Shown here piece by piece: positions 11,521 through 23,460 of a DNA stretch of 64,000 bases. Position numbers and translations under genes: made by a program. The notes under the pieces were generated by a model. The model saw only the letters and a list, made by a program, of their open reading frames with translations. It was not told the origin of the DNA and did not search any database. The stretch is from the NCBI GenBank assembly GCA_905160935.1, contig CAJHZI010000708.1, positions 124,001 to 188,000 on the forward strand. Reading direction: 5' to 3'. The stretch is from Enchytraeus crypticus (lineage: Eukaryota > Annelida > Clitellata > Enchytraeida > Enchytraeidae). The number at the start of each line of letters is the position of its first letter. The first letter of the stretch is position 1.

Positions 11521-11800
11521 GTCACTATTAATTGACTCTGATTATAGTTAATCATTGACGCGTTGTTGTGTACGCCTAAGTAAAATTAACAATTCATTAA
11601 TTGATTGATCGAGAGAGGTACAATAAATTGACCTTAACAAAGACGCACAACTTCCAAAGGCTGCCAATGACCTTCATCATATTGATAGATAGATTGATTT
11701 ATTGATTGATTAAACTGCTTGATTTAATGAATAATTGATGGATTTGCTGATTGATTAAATTGATCGATTGAGTGATTGATTTATTGGTTGATTTATTGAC

Positions 11801-11802
<2 letters not shown>

Positions 11803-11848
<46 letters not shown>
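11803..11848 (+). repeat. (AT)n microsatellite
   Basis: TA dinucleotide run, next to AATTGATTGATT-type simple sequence at 11680-11800. Confidence 0.95.
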
Positions 11849-11853
<5 letters not shown>

Positions 11854-11904
11854 AACTGCAATATTATAACTTATTATAACTTATACTACATAATACATAA
11901 TATT

Positions 11905-11996
11905 GGCTGGAGCCAGTGGCGATGTCGGTATGATATTCGATTCAAATTCTGAGCTCGCCCGTGAGGAAACGGATGTTAACATTAGCTTTACCATCT
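11905..11996 (+). repeat. Internally deleted SINE-A copy
   Basis: Begins tggctggagccagtggcgat, has gattcaaattctgagctcgc, then jumps to gtgaggaaacggatgttaac. It lacks the middle part of other copies. Confidence 0.72.
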
Positions 11997-12391
11997 TTTC
12001 AAAAGTTTTTATGTACTGCATAATAAGACTATTATTTAAAATTATTTAAATAACTAATATAAAAATTAAAGATACTATATATTAGGCCCTTTCATTTTAT
12101 TTGTGTTTATTAATATCACCCATGCCTTATAGGCCTATTAATTGCTGTGGAGTCGATGGCATTCAACTACGTACATAGACCTACAAGCAGCCTTTGCCCA
12201 GCACTCTTCGATAGTTCAAAGCGACACGACTTTAGCATTCTAGATTTTTTAGCCTAAGCATTGAAGGGCGATATATAGGTCCCCTCAACTATTCACACAT
12301 AATCTATGAATTATGATTAGCGTCACTTGAATGACTGATCATTGCTACTAGACTAATTGTAAATATAGATCAAGTGCTACAATTTAATTTA

Positions 12392-12394
<3 letters not shown>

Positions 12395-12439
<45 letters not shown>

Positions 12440-12627
12440 ATACTGTACATAAATATATATATTTATATATAATGATAATATATATTATATCACTATATAT
12501 ATAATATATATATAATAGATATATATATTATACTATATAATATATCATATATATATACTGTACATAAATTATATATATATTATGTTATATAAGTATATAA
12601 CTATAATATTCTATATATATAATACTG

Positions 12628-12662
<35 letters not shown>

Positions 12663-12706
12663 ATAATATGTAAAAATTATATAAATAATATATTATATAG
12701 TATATA

Positions 12707-12762
<56 letters not shown>

Positions 12763-12767
12763 ATACA
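12395..12767 (+). repeat. Long AT-rich TATA simple-sequence tract
   Basis: Irregular tatata/taatata sequence of about 370 bases with repeated tacatgtatatac and tactgtacataa islands. Confidence 0.9.
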
Positions 12768-13330
12768 GTGGCGGAGCCAGGAATTTTTTAAGGGGGGGGG
12801 GCGAAATTTTTTTAAAGAGTGGTCACACTTTTTGCTTACGCACGCCTTCTTCGGGACATGTGACGCAACCAGAAAAATGCTGGAGGTGGGGGGTATGGCA
12901 AACTGTTTTTCACTACTGCTCTCGGTTCATAGAGAGAGTGTATCCCCGTATCTTACCCCCCCCCCTCATACCCTTACTAAAGTGAGAGGAAAACCTAAAA
13001 TGCCTAAAATTCTACACTTGTTGTTGAAATAAGTAGGTTAATTTTTCTCTTCTGAAGAAACGCAGCGGATCCGGATGAATTGCAAAAGTGACTTAATTTT
13101 GGTGGTAGGGGGGCTTAAGTCTCTCCCAGTCAAGGCTGTTTGCACCACTGTTCCGGAACAGAGTTCACAATTTTTGCACCCTTTTTCCTCTTATACAGGG
13201 GCTAAAGTGAAAATTGTAAAACGATCAACATTTTTCAGGCACTCTTTCATTAACTCGGCCAATCGCAAAACATGACACATCGTTGAGGAGTGCCCTTTAA
13301 CCCGCCTACCGGTTGGACTGTCTACGCTAA
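12767..13330 (+). mobile_element. Possible non-autonomous DNA transposon
   Basis: Starts abruptly after the TA tract with cagtggcggagccaggaatt followed by a long G run, a layout common at the ends of invertebrate DNA-transposon derivatives. It is less AT-rich than its flanks and holds two short open frames (12757-13032, 13075-13275) with no recognised domain. I did not find a matching inverted end, so the right boundary is a guess. Confidence 0.35.
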
Positions 13331-13884
13331 GATGCATTACAAGTGAAGCTACTTTCTGGATTAACGCATACGCTAAATAAAAAATAATAATGGAAGAAAT
13401 TAAATTGCTATATAGACGTTGATTTTTTAGTCTGTTATTGTTCTCCAGTTACTCACATTAAAAGAAGCATGAAGATAGGATGTTCTTATTACAGAATCTG
13501 TTTATAAACCTTGTTTGTTTACATTAGCTATAACTTTTATCATAAAATATAACTGTGTTATTACAATTCATCGAAGTGTAACCAAGTGTGCGATAACCAC
13601 TTAGATGGGCGGCAATGTTAGCTTTCTTGTATTTGTCTGTATTTCCTCAGTTGTTTTTAGTTGTCTCTTATATTTCGATTAGTAAAATATTGGTTTCAGG
13701 ACACGTATCTAGTCAGTCTTATGGTAATTCTGATACTCGTGATCATGATAATGGAGAGATTTGTTTAAGGCACTCTCCGTTCATACATTATGAATCGACC
13801 AGAATTCAGAGATGCTTAATAAAAATAGAAAATCTGCCAGAAATTCGTTCTGCGCTTAATAAAAAATCCGATCACTCATCCAGT

Positions 13885-14105
13885 ATGGCTCTTGCTTTGG
13901 TGCCCTATGACGAATCCAAGGTTGGTCAGTTTCACAAATCAATGAGAAAATTTAGGTTTATGGGAGGAGTTCTGGAAGTGTCTATTAAACAGAATTGGCA
14001 GGATGTAGGTGTGGCTGCAGTTGTGTGGGACGCAGTGAGTTAATTTATTGTTTTTTAAATTAATGCATTGGTTGATTATTTAATTAATGATTGCCTAATA
14101 GGTTG

Positions 14106-14155
<50 letters not shown>

Positions 14156-16657
14156 TGTATATATATGTAATTATATTCTTAATATAAAAAGTTTCTATGT
14201 AGAAACTTATATAGTTTCCCCTATTCATCATTGTAAGGCTGTTATTGTTGGTGATATTCAGCCAGTGAAACAACAAGTGTCTCAAACCTGATGTCAAGTC
14301 GTCATGTTATTATATAACACATAATAAAATACATATATTTGACTATGCCATAGACTCTCAGCTTTCTTAAATGTCAATTTGACTTGTTGACACGTTCTCT
14401 GCGAAATATATATTATTACTATTAGTAGCATTTCATTTTAGTAATACTTTTTAGTAATGCTTCTATCACCTGTGAACAGAATTCAAGATTGGTCCATTGG
14501 CGTAAGAAAATGTTTAGTTGATGATGTACCTTCTCCAAACAGATTCAACGGTTTATTTGTTTAACTCGCTAAAAAAAGCTAGTAAAGCTAAGGTTAATGT
14601 CAGTTTCCTCACTTGAAAGCGATGTCAGTGACAATCATAAAGTTAATATTAGTAAGTAAAAGGTATTAAAATAACAATACGTGAGAATAGAGAGAGGGTA
14701 TTGTGTAAACTATATATTTGTTCTCAATCTCATGTTTCAGAAATCTCTTAGCAGAAAAGCAATTGTTCAATTCTCTAACTCAAGTTATGTTCCACTGCGC
14801 AGGCGGTGGTTCTGGGAGAGTATCTAGCTGACCACAGAGAGTTGATTGAGAAAAAGAGCGTGATAGAGTTAGGCGCAGGCACGGGTTTATCTGGCATTGT
14901 AACCGCAGCTCTAGGTACTCCCTTCGTAATATGTCTAAATAGTGTAGAGGTAACGTCATGAAGTTTTAAATGACAGATCCTGAGATGAATTGAACCCTCG
15001 TGGGTTCGAATCCCAGCCGCGCTGATCTGAGAGTAAAATCTCAGACATTCATTGGACTGGTTAAACGGAAAATGGAATAAATTGCCTAATGGTTTAAACA
15101 TTTGGTATTAAAAAGTGATATCAATGTTGTTGATCATTTCATTATATTGCGTGTATACTTTTACTCTCTCTGCTATTCTTAGTTACTTCTGTTAAGTCAT
15201 AATATAGTAAATAGATAATTATTTTTTGTTTAAATCATTTTAAACATTCTAATTTGAAAATTTATGTTTATAAAAGTACAAGAAATTCTTGTAAGATGGT
15301 ATTATGTTCTAACTGTTCTACTACTTGGGGATGTGGCGTATTGGTTAGAGTGTTTGCCTCAAGAGCGACTGACCTGTGCTCAAAGATCAGGTCAGTCAAT
15401 AACAAATAGATAATTAGAACTTGATATCAATGGCGGGATTAAGATATAAATAATTAACTAAATTATTTTAAATATCTCGTCAGGAACCCGTAAAGCTGTC
15501 TTGAAGACCAGCTGTGACGCTGCAACTCAAATGTCCTTTCAAAATGAGATTTTGAAAATCTCCTCTCTCCATCTCTCTCTGTGCTTGTAAACCTTTTTTG
15601 CATGTTTTGGATATCCCTTCTTTTTGGTTTTTCATTCATAATTCTTTCATCGGATATAAAATATAAAATTTGTTTACTCCATATAATGTATTGGTAAATT
15701 GTTACATTATTCCTATCATAATAGTAGTGAAATGGAAAGTAAGTATGCTTTATGATTCATATATATATATATATATATATATAAATATATATATTTAATT
15801 GATTCATTTAACTAATTTATTGATTGATTGATTGACTCATAGGTGCTGAAGAGGTGACTCTAACCGACAGACCCATAGCACTGGCTATGCTTCATGACAA
15901 CATCCAGCTCAACAAGCGTCTCTTCAAATCATCGCAGGATTCTGACCAGTCGTCGAGTCATCAGCCATCAGTCGTCGGTTCAGCTATGAATTCTGAGAGG
16001 ACTGGGTTAGACCTGAGCTCTTACAGTTCAGTGGAAGAGAGTTCTGATGTGAAGCCAAACGTTCCATTGGTCAGAGAACTGGTATGGGGGGAGGTGCAAC
16101 AACTGCAGAGTTACCAGCTTGAGGGTTTTGATGTGGTTATAGGGGCTGACATTGTTTACATTGAGGAAACTTTTGATGATCTCATTCAGACTTTAACATA
16201 TCTGTCTAGAATTGTTGAGAATAAATCTGGTGATAGAGGAAATAGAATGACAGGGGCAAATAGGAAAGATGGAACCAGTGTTGATGGAACTGTTAGTATT
16301 AACATCGTGACAAGTGGTAACAAAAACAATGCAAATAATGTTAGCCACATCCAACCTGCAATTAATAGAACTACTATTAAGGATAATATTGACCATGCTA
16401 ACACTATTAACAAAAGATCTACTAAGGATACTGTTAATCATGTTAACACTGTTAACAATAGATCTACTAAGGAGACTGTTAATCATGCTAACCCAGTTAA
16501 CGAAGGAACCCTTATTCTATTGGCAGCTAGGATTCGCTATGAGAGAGATGAGGAATTTTTTCGTAGACTGAGTCGAACGTTCACAGTTGAACGAGTACAT
16601 TATGATCAATCGAGAGATGTGAGCATTTACTCTGCTAGGCTATTAGACATTTCTTGA
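13885..16657 (+). CDS. METTL21A: METTL21A-like protein-lysine methyltransferase, 3 exons
   Basis: A seven-beta-strand S-adenosylmethionine methyltransferase of the METTL21 group; human METTL21A trimethylates a lysine in HSP70 chaperones in the cytosol. Exons 13885-14034, 14803-14914 and 15843-16657 join in phase 0 and phase 1, giving 358 codons against 218 in human. The start ATG at 13885 matches the family start (MALALVPYDES). Seen: GVAAVVWDAAVVLGEYL, the SAM motif VIELGAGTGLSG (about 70-81), VTLTDR (92-97), ELVWGE, the family D-x-x-Y motif in FDVVIGADIVYIEETF (D190, Y193) and the C-terminal ARIRYERDEEFF with VHYD. Two insertions explain the extra length: Ser-rich residues 115-160, and Asn/Thr-rich residues 212-308, the latter with 15-residue repeats such as RSTKDTVNHVNTVNN. 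All core motifs are intact, so I expect an active enzyme. An in-frame upstream ATG at 13615 is possible but has no family support. Confidence 0.9.
14106..14150 (+). repeat. (AT)n microsatellite in METTL21A intron 1
   Basis: TA dinucleotide run about 70 bases past the exon 1 donor. Confidence 0.95.
14570..14635 (-). repeat. SINE-A 3' fragment
   Basis: agctagtaaagctaaggtta through aagcgatgtcagtgac; the rest of the element is absent. In METTL21A intron 1. Confidence 0.7.
14945..15140 (+). repeat. SINE-B copy 1 (tRNA-like)
   Basis: Contains cgtgggttcgaatcccagcc, a good tRNA B box, within a unit shared with 19280-19395 and, inverted, 55795-55975. The match to 55795-55975 extends through the tail agtgatatcaatgttgttga. 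In METTL21A intron 2. Confidence 0.8.
15758..15795 (+). repeat. (AT)n microsatellite in METTL21A intron 2
   Basis: Short TA run followed by attgattgattg, ending near the exon 3 acceptor at 15843. Confidence 0.85.
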
Positions 16658-16659
16658 TT

Positions 16660-17515
16660 GACTAATTTAATTGACTTATTGATTGATTTATTGATTGATT
16701 GATTTATTGCTTGATCGATTGATTGAGCGATTTTGTATGTCTTGATTTTATAAAGACATATAAAATAAGCAAAGACAGTGAGCATCTTCTAATTGATTTC
16801 CACTCAATAATATTTTACTAATTTTCTGGTTGTTTTCACTACCCCATTATGTCACCTGCTCATCGTTATATTAACATTTCATTTTATCAAACAAGTCTAA
16901 ATTGTTTATTTTATTTTTGTTAAAACATCTGTCGACATTTTCTGTCCACTGATCACTTTGTCTCTATTTAGAATTTAAAATGCATTATTCTCAGAACGAT
17001 GCTCTACTATTTAGGGTCGTTATTTTCAATGGTGTTGCGTGCGTTAGGTTACTCATAATGGCCTTGAAGTGTAATTTACATAACCATGGGCACCTGGTAA
17101 GAGTAAAGTTAAAGAGTTCATCTGTACAAAACGTTTGTCAATTCATGTATCAGGGTCAATGTCTCTCGCTTTGCCTGCCGTTCATTAGCCTAGTCGTCAG
17201 CTCACTCTGCCAGGCAGGGATTGCCGAGTTCATTGATCGGTCATCAGGAATCATTGATTTTATCGGTTCATTGATCTAACATCTGCTATATTTGATGCAC
17301 ATTTTTGACTGCAATGATCAGTAGTCATAGTGATGGGAGGGGGGGGGGACGCAGGGGAACTCAGATACTCTAGATCTCAGGTTTCAGAAGTGCATCACCT
17401 CTAGGGACCAGTATTTGATATAGCCTACTAGAGACCGTGTACATGGAAAGAGGGCCTTAAAAATTGTGACTCTTAACTCCGAATTTCTACTTAACTACTG
17501 GACGTATGACTGATT
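16660..17515. other. METTL21A 3' flank, no further gene seen
   Basis: Starts with a degenerate ATTG tract (16660-16740). An open frame at 16980-17279 has no recognised domain or supporting splice sites, so I do not call it. Confidence 0.55.
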
Positions 17516-17519
17516 TATA

Positions 17520-17640
17520 ATAATAATAATAATAATAAAGGTTTAACGTCCATTTCCTCATTCAAGGATGATGTCAGGGACGTCTCCACATTGTAGTGAG
17601 AGTCATCTATAGATCCTCTCTCTCTCTCTCTCTCTCTTTC
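17520..17640 (+). repeat. SINE-C copy and (CT)n tract
   Basis: ataataata run, aaggtttaacgtccatttcc and gatgatgtcagggacgtc, then tctctctc from 17618. Confidence 0.7.
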
Positions 17641-17906
17641 ATGAATCATTCAATCTCTCGTTCACTCTCTCTATTTCTCTCAGAGTCTCTCATGATCGTC
17701 TTTACTTCAACATTACATCTTGGGTCACAAGGGTTTCACAAGTTCTCTTCACGACAAAACTCTCGATCGCTTTATTAAAACATTATTTTAACTGTCAGCA
17801 TCATCTTGAGGACGTGCCTGACATCAGTCAGTCTAATTATTCACCAGAGAACACAACTCTGGTGTCTCACATGTTGACACGTTCATCTATTAGCCTAATT
17901 GTTCTG

Positions 17907-18335
17907 TTAAACAACTTCCGCTGTTTCCTCATTCTTGTTCACTCTATCTACACTCCTGCCAAACCTTCCAGCCATTCCCAGAGTGTCCATCCTCTTGCCG
18001 AACCTACCTCCTCCCCACCCGTAGTCCATATCCCAGGCCGCCTCTCTCTTCCTCGTCTCGTCACTCGTGTCGTGGTGGCTCGTCCCGCCCGGCACGCCCG
18101 GGCCTGCCCGTCTCCGCCCCTCCAGAGCCTCCAGCCACCGCACCAGCTCCCGGGCCTGCTCGGGGTCCTCCAGGATCCTCGTCAGTAGCAGCGTGGTCGA
18201 CTTCTTGGGACTTCTGATGCCTGCCGCGTGGTCGAGGGTGTCCTCTAGTGACGGTGAAGCGTTGGACGTGTGGAGGAAGAGAGTGAGAGAGAGACAGATA
18301 CAGGAGGAGATAAAGAGCAGTACTGGTGACGTCAT
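17907..18335 (-). CDS. Putative neuropeptide precursor with two GRF-amide peptides
   Basis: Single-exon frame of 142 codons. Residues 1-26 form a strong signal peptide (LLFISSCICLSLTLFLH then TSNAS). A helical spacer (LEDPEQARELVRWLEALEGRRR, split here as LEDPEQARELVRW and LEALEGRRR) follows. After the dibasic KR at 96-97 comes EAAWDMDYGWGGGRF, then Gly-Lys-Arg, then MDTLGMAGRF, then Gly-Arg. Signal peptide, basic cleavage sites and Gly donors are the standard marks of a precursor processed in the secretory pathway to C-terminally amidated peptides. I do not recognise the family: it is not luqin, FMRFamide or NPY by its residues. The gene is more GC-rich than its surroundings. The second amidation site uses Gly-Arg before Ser, a monobasic site. 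Receptor and role are unknown. Confidence 0.75.
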   Translation of the reverse strand: MTSPVLLFISSCICLSLTLFLHTSNASPSLEDTLDHAAGIRSPKKSTTLLLTRILEDPEQARELVRWLEALEGRRRAGPGVPGGTSHHDTSDETRKREAAWDMDYGWGGGRFGKRMDTLGMAGRFGRSVDRVNKNEETAEVV

Positions 18336-18399
18336 GATGATGATGATTGTGATAGTCTTGAGGAGGTATCCTCAACTAAAATAAACACAATTAATATAT

Positions 18400-18905
18400 C
18401 AATAGCGAGATATTGTGAAGAGTTGGTGCGTGATGATGTATTGTACTGACAGAGTCGTTCTGTGTCAGAGGTTTTACCCTCTGATCGAATGTGAATTTTG
18501 TGGTTATTATTTTGTGAATTGTTACGAATTCTGTTCGTGTATCAAATTTAAAAGTCCATAGAATAGGCCTATTTAAAGTTTCTTATTGTCGTATGTAGCA
18601 TAAATATCCTTTGGTTCAGTTAAGTGATAAGTAAATTATTAAAGACTTATCTCATTGCCTTGCGTCTTAACGAACTCTGTGTTTTACGTAGGGTTTCTTT
18701 ATTTTACATTTTTAGTTACAATTTTGTAAAGTTTTTTATCCTGAGAAATTTACTGATTATTATTGATAAATAATTTCATGAACCCTGAAGAAATATTGAA
18801 ATTATTAGCAGCTTCATTTGTTTAAGCCATGCGCTCATTTTGTTTACTACGGATGTTATTATGATTTAGTATAGATCTATTTGAATGTCTTAATAGCGTA
18901 GGGGT
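18400..18905. other. Upstream flank of the neuropeptide gene
   Basis: AT-rich, with no open frame or named repeat; presumed to hold the neuropeptide promoter, for which I see no distinct motif. Confidence 0.5.
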
Positions 18906-18907
18906 AA

Positions 18908-19280
18908 CGCCTTCTTCTTCTTTAGTGCACTGCCAAGTGGCAGGTTCAAGGTACATATTCTTATTCAAAGTCTGTTTTCTCGCTCCATAAGAGCACTCCT
19001 TAGATCAACAAGTTAATCCCTTCACAAAGTCTATGCCTTATCCATACCTTATGTAGCCTATAGCTTGGGAAAAATATGGCTTCTGAGGTGGTTTCCCGTT
19101 GCCTTCCTCAGTTAGGTGGATTAATTATCATTTAATCATGGGGTAAATACTTTATGGTGAGGTGGGTCCCCTTTTGCCATCCTCAGCTCCTGCCTTAGTC
19201 GCCTGTTACCTACAAGCGGCAGATTGTTTGCGGTTGCCGTATTCTGCAGTCGTCCAACCACACCCGAACACAACACAGGG
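18908..19280 (+). repeat. Dispersed repeat D, fullest copy
   Basis: Runs from tagtgcactgccaagtggca to caccacccgaa-like caaccacacccgaacacaac. Closely similar copy at 47320-47675, inverted copy at 54365-54650, and partial copies near 2426, 26440, 30335 and 34480. It lacks a visible ORF; class unknown. Confidence 0.8.
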
Positions 19281-19400
19281 TAATGTCATGAAGTTTTAAA
19301 TGACAAATCCTGAAGTAAATTTAACCTTCGTGGGTTCGAATCCCGGCTGCGCTGATCTGAGATTAAAATCTCGGACATTCACTGGACTGGTTGATTTTAG
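19280..19400 (+). repeat. SINE-B copy 2 (tRNA-like)
   Basis: gtaatgtcatgaagttttaa, then gtgggttcgaatcccggctg and tctgagattaaaatctcgga; the same unit as 14945. Confidence 0.8.
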
Positions 19401-20665
19401 ACAAGTTGAATTTAAAATGATAGCAAAAAGTTTATCAAGTAACCGGAGGTAAGCTTACCCGCGCTGTCCCACAGCCTCTGCTGTGAATTGAACTTGCTGC
19501 CTAAAGCTCTCTGATTCAGTCCTTGCTCCACTGATCCACCGGTATTTCTCAGGTCCGATACTGTCTATTTGAAAGACGCCTATCTTACCTACTGCTCTAT
19601 TTACAGCCGCTCAATGTTCTGCAGCAGTCCTCTGGATGGGTGTTGAAGTAGATCCAGTGTAGAGTGACTGGAGCGGTTGGGAGAGAGAGGTGGTTTATAT
19701 ACTAACATCTTCATTAGTGCCTGTACTGTATGTGCTGTGGTATAACCCCCCCTCCCCTACTCTCTCTCAGTCCCTGTATGTACGTGTGTCTGTATTAACA
19801 TATGTGTCGGTTTATTGCTGGTACGTGTGTCGCATGCTGCAGTAGGTCTAACATGTGTGGGTGCGTATATAGGTGTGTTAATCTGTAGGTGTCTGGCAGT
19901 GTGTATACGTTAACTTAATCATACTACTGTAGAGCCCTATTTGTTATGCTGGAATTTGATTCTGCAGATTTGAAAGACTGTTTCGCAATTCAGCGCTGTC
20001 TAATTGTCTCATCTTCATTTTCATTAGCATCATCATCAACATCATCATCATCATTATCTTCTTGCCTTGAATCCCAGTTTAACTAGGCTCGAGAAAATAT
20101 CATTGTTGGTCGGGAAAATGGCAGACGACTAGAGGAGGCAATTTCAATATTTATAAGAATACGAAAACTATATAATTTTTGATAATTCTGCCCTAAGACA
20201 ATTTGCTCACAGATTGAAGATCCAAGTCAAGTTCGTTCATCAGATCTAAACGCTCATCAGCTAACTTGTGGACAGACATTTTTAAGTTCATCGATATCGT
20301 TACGGAGTTTTTTTCTACCTTTTATTCGTCTCTAGGGTGGTTTTTCTTTGTCCTCATCGTTGCCTATCATTGTAACTGTGTTCAAACAGAAGAACTCGGG
20401 AAGGCTGCTCGGCTTTATAGTCTGTAGGAGATGAAGTTAATCCGATTTCAGAGAAATAAAATAACTATAGAGTGTAGCGGGGCAGAGCGGGATCTTAGGA
20501 GGGGTAGCGGGGTGTAGGACCTTCGGGGGGGGGGCTGATTGTGCTGGAATTGTGGAGGATTCAAAGTTATACACTGTGCTTGATGAGGTGAGATAGTAGG
20601 AGGGATAAAGATAATGTAAGAGAAAGATACTTACAGATACAGGTGAGTGGATAAAGAGAGAGAAA
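19400..20665. other. No gene seen
   Basis: Unique-looking sequence with short GT-, CAT- and G-rich patches. A fragment like dispersed repeat E lies near 20050-20095 (cccagtttaactaggctcg). Confidence 0.5.
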
Positions 20666-20669
20666 GCAA

Positions 20670-20800
20670 AAAGCTATTGTTAACGTCAGTCTCCTCACTC
20701 GAAGGCGATGTCAGTGACGGGCGAGCCCAGAATTTGAATCCCGCACACACTGATCCGCGGTCGAGTATCTTACCGACATCCCCACTGGCTCCAGCCAAGA
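20670..20800 (-). repeat. SINE-A copy plus (GA)n
   Basis: Minus-strand copy from aaaaagctattgttaacgtc to ccactggctccagcc, followed by a GAGA tract at 20800-20885. Confidence 0.8.
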
Positions 20801-20816
20801 GAGTGAGAGATATATT

Positions 20817-20852
<36 letters not shown>

Positions 20853-20889
20853 GAGAGAGAGAGGAAGGGAGTGTGAGAGAGATGTCATG

Positions 20890-21595
20890 AAACTATCTTC
20901 ACCTGTCGACTGTTAAGTGATCTAGGACTGGTGTTTGGATTATAAGCATGTGGTCCACGTCCTTTGCTAATCCCATTTCATTCATCCCACACTCATTCCG
21001 GATCTCAAAGTCCTCAAATCCCGCTCAGTGGCGTCCATTGAACAGAATCCATGAGATGCTCTCTCCGTGACGTCATCTATGAGCGAGAAATAGGACGTTA
21101 AATCTCTACTACATCCTGATTTATGACTAGATTCTCATTAATAATAATAAATATGAGTATTTCTACTATGATAATATATTTAGAAAAGTACTTCATCAGC
21201 AAATACCTGTTGCTTTATTGAGCGTTTCAACAGTGTCACTAAATTGAGGTTCGGTTACATAAACCCTGACTTAAAACCCTCAACCTACATCAACCTTTGA
21301 AACTAGATACACACTCGTATCAAACCATTTAACCCCATTGCTCCCAATGTGGTGTTAGAATATAATGAATGGTTCGAGGTAAAGCTGATACGGTTAAATC
21401 TCCATTCCGCTAATACTCTTCCTTGGACTGATTAACCCGACTTTGGTTTGCACCGTTTATTGACCACCCACATTCTGTTCATGGTTTTGATTTGGTAAAA
21501 TAGTACACAATGTTGTCATGGAAAGCAGTAACATCGTAATCGTATTTTTGTTGTTGTCGATGTTGTTAAGAATTTAGGTCTTATTACTTGTTTTC
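20890..21595. other. No gene seen
   Basis: Unremarkable AT-rich DNA. A weak SINE-C-like end lies at 21065-21100. Confidence 0.5.
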
Positions 21596-21604
21596 ACTCT
21601 CATC

Positions 21605-21780
21605 TAACAGCTTATCACTCTCTTATCATTGCTAATCACTCCATTATCACTCTCTTATCACTGCTTATCACCCTCTAATCATTGCTAATCACTCCATTAT
21701 CACTCTCTTATCACTGCTTATCACTCTCTTATCACTGCTTATCAGTCTCTTATCACTGCTTATCAGTCTCTTATCATCAA
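21605..21780 (+). repeat. TTATCACT minisatellite
   Basis: About ten copies of an imperfect 18-20 bp unit such as cttatcactgcttatcactc. Confidence 0.88.
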
Positions 21781-21869
21781 TATTTACACCCATCTCTCAT
21801 GATTATTCGAGCTACAAAGCTGAATATTATTCAGCCAGCAAATCTGACTGAAAATTTGACTTTACTTTA

Positions 21870-22040
21870 AATTTTTGTTTTTTAACTATAATTAATATTA
21901 TAGTTTTTTAACTGTAATTTATATTATAGTTTTTAAACTATAATCTCTATTGTAGTTTTTTAAATATAATTTTTAACATAGTTTCTTACCTATAATTTAT
22001 ATGATAGTTTTTAAAATATAATTTATATTATTTATTAAAC
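21870..22040 (+). repeat. Minisatellite with self-complementary unit
   Basis: Unit about 29-30 bp, tatagttttttaactataat type. Each unit holds a small palindrome (atagttttttaactat). Confidence 0.8.
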
Positions 22041-22970
22041 CGTTTATATATTCTCTGCCGCTGAAAAAATTCTCATAAAGTCCCTATCACCTCTTATCAC
22101 GCTACTCTATCACAGTTACAACTATTTTGTTCTATGAATTGTGTAATGCGTCTGCTGTTCGCTAACAAATCATTGACTTAACGTTTGGCGCCATTTAGAG
22201 CGAATTAAACAGTATCAATATACATAACATAACATAACAGTTCTGAGTCAAATCAAATTGCAGCTTGTTTAAGACTCATTCAAAACTCTAATAAAACTAC
22301 ATGTAGATCTACATAATTAACTAACAAGAATGCACATATATGTTTAAATAATACATGTACAATAAAAATAACAGATGTGAGAGTATCTGGCACGTTGGGA
22401 TGGTTGAAATTCTAGAGTTCTCATAAGAAAACTTAAAACATTAAACTCTTTTCACAATTTCTCTTTTAGTTTACTATAAATACACACTGGACAACGACAA
22501 AGTGGCAGATTTGCTGATAACTTTTTAACAACTTTCTAACGATATTTTACTGGAGTTAAGAAAGTTTTTAGGGGTTGTTAACGCTGTTGCTGATTACATG
22601 CACTACGTGCTCAACAAACCCCGCCCCTGCCTCTCATTTACGACCTCGTTTGTTTCAATATCACCGTGTCGTTAGGCTGTAACTCAGCATCAGTGCCTGA
22701 TAATAGATTCCGGGTAGAGACATCAGGACATCTGGTGGGCAGGTAGAGTTGTTGCAACTCTAGCTAACATTTACTTGCCTGAAGGCATCGTCAGCAGTTT
22801 GATGAGCCTAAATAATGGAGATGAATGTAATTAAAGGTCGTAATCAAGAGGGAGTAATTAATAGGTCGAATAGTTGTACTAAAAATATCGCATTAATTAG
22901 ATCCAGCTGAAGAACTTTTCAGTAACATCTATTTAGTGCTGCCTTGTAGTTTCTTCTTACCTTAAACAGT
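22040..22970. other. No gene seen
   Basis: AT-rich spacer without recognisable coding or repeat structure. Confidence 0.5.
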
Positions 22971-22975
22971 AGATC

Positions 22976-23235
22976 TTAATGAATAGGTCGTAATGAATAA
23001 AGTCGTAATGAATAGGTCTTAATGAATAGATCGTAATGAATAAAGTCGTAATGAATAGGTCGTAATGAATAGATCGTAATGAATAAAGTCGTAATGAATA
23101 GGTCGTAATGAATAGGTCGTAATGAATAAAGTCGTAATGAATAGGTCGTAATGAATAAAGTCGTAATGAATAGGTCGTAATGAATAAAGTCGTAATGAAT
23201 AGGTCGTAATGAATAAAGTCGTAATGAATAGGTCG
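22976..23235 (+). repeat. GTAATGAATA minisatellite
   Basis: About 26 short units alternating gtaatgaataggtc and gtaatgaataaagtc, often paired as a higher-order unit near 29 bp. Confidence 0.9.
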
Positions 23236-23367
23236 CACAGAAGTGGTCATCAATAGGATGGCAGAAAATTTTAATTGATTATAAAAAGTCTCTGTCTCAA
23301 GTGATATGCCAATGGCAGGTCCAAGTTACAAAATTTATACTTATAATCTAGTTTCCAGCTCCACATA

Positions 23368-23368
23368 C

Positions 23369-23408
<40 letters not shown>

Positions 23409-23460
23409 GGTTTAACGTCCGTTTCCTCATACAAGGATGATGTCAGGGACGTCCCCCCAT
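23368..23460 (+). repeat. SINE-C copy
   Basis: (ATA)n followed by aaggtttaacgtccgtttcc and gatgatgtcagggacgtccc. Confidence 0.75.

Noticed and set aside
13615..13884. In-frame N-terminal extension of METTL21A with a signal-like start
   Set aside because: The family starts at MAL-VPY, matching ATG 13885; the upstream part is AT-rich 5' flank with no family support.
14995..15030. Functional tRNA gene
   Set aside because: A B box is present, but no complete cloverleaf; the unit is dispersed (three copies), so SINE-B.
16980..17279. Possible small gene of 99 codons
   Set aside because: No recognised motif, splice support or paralogue; length is compatible with chance.
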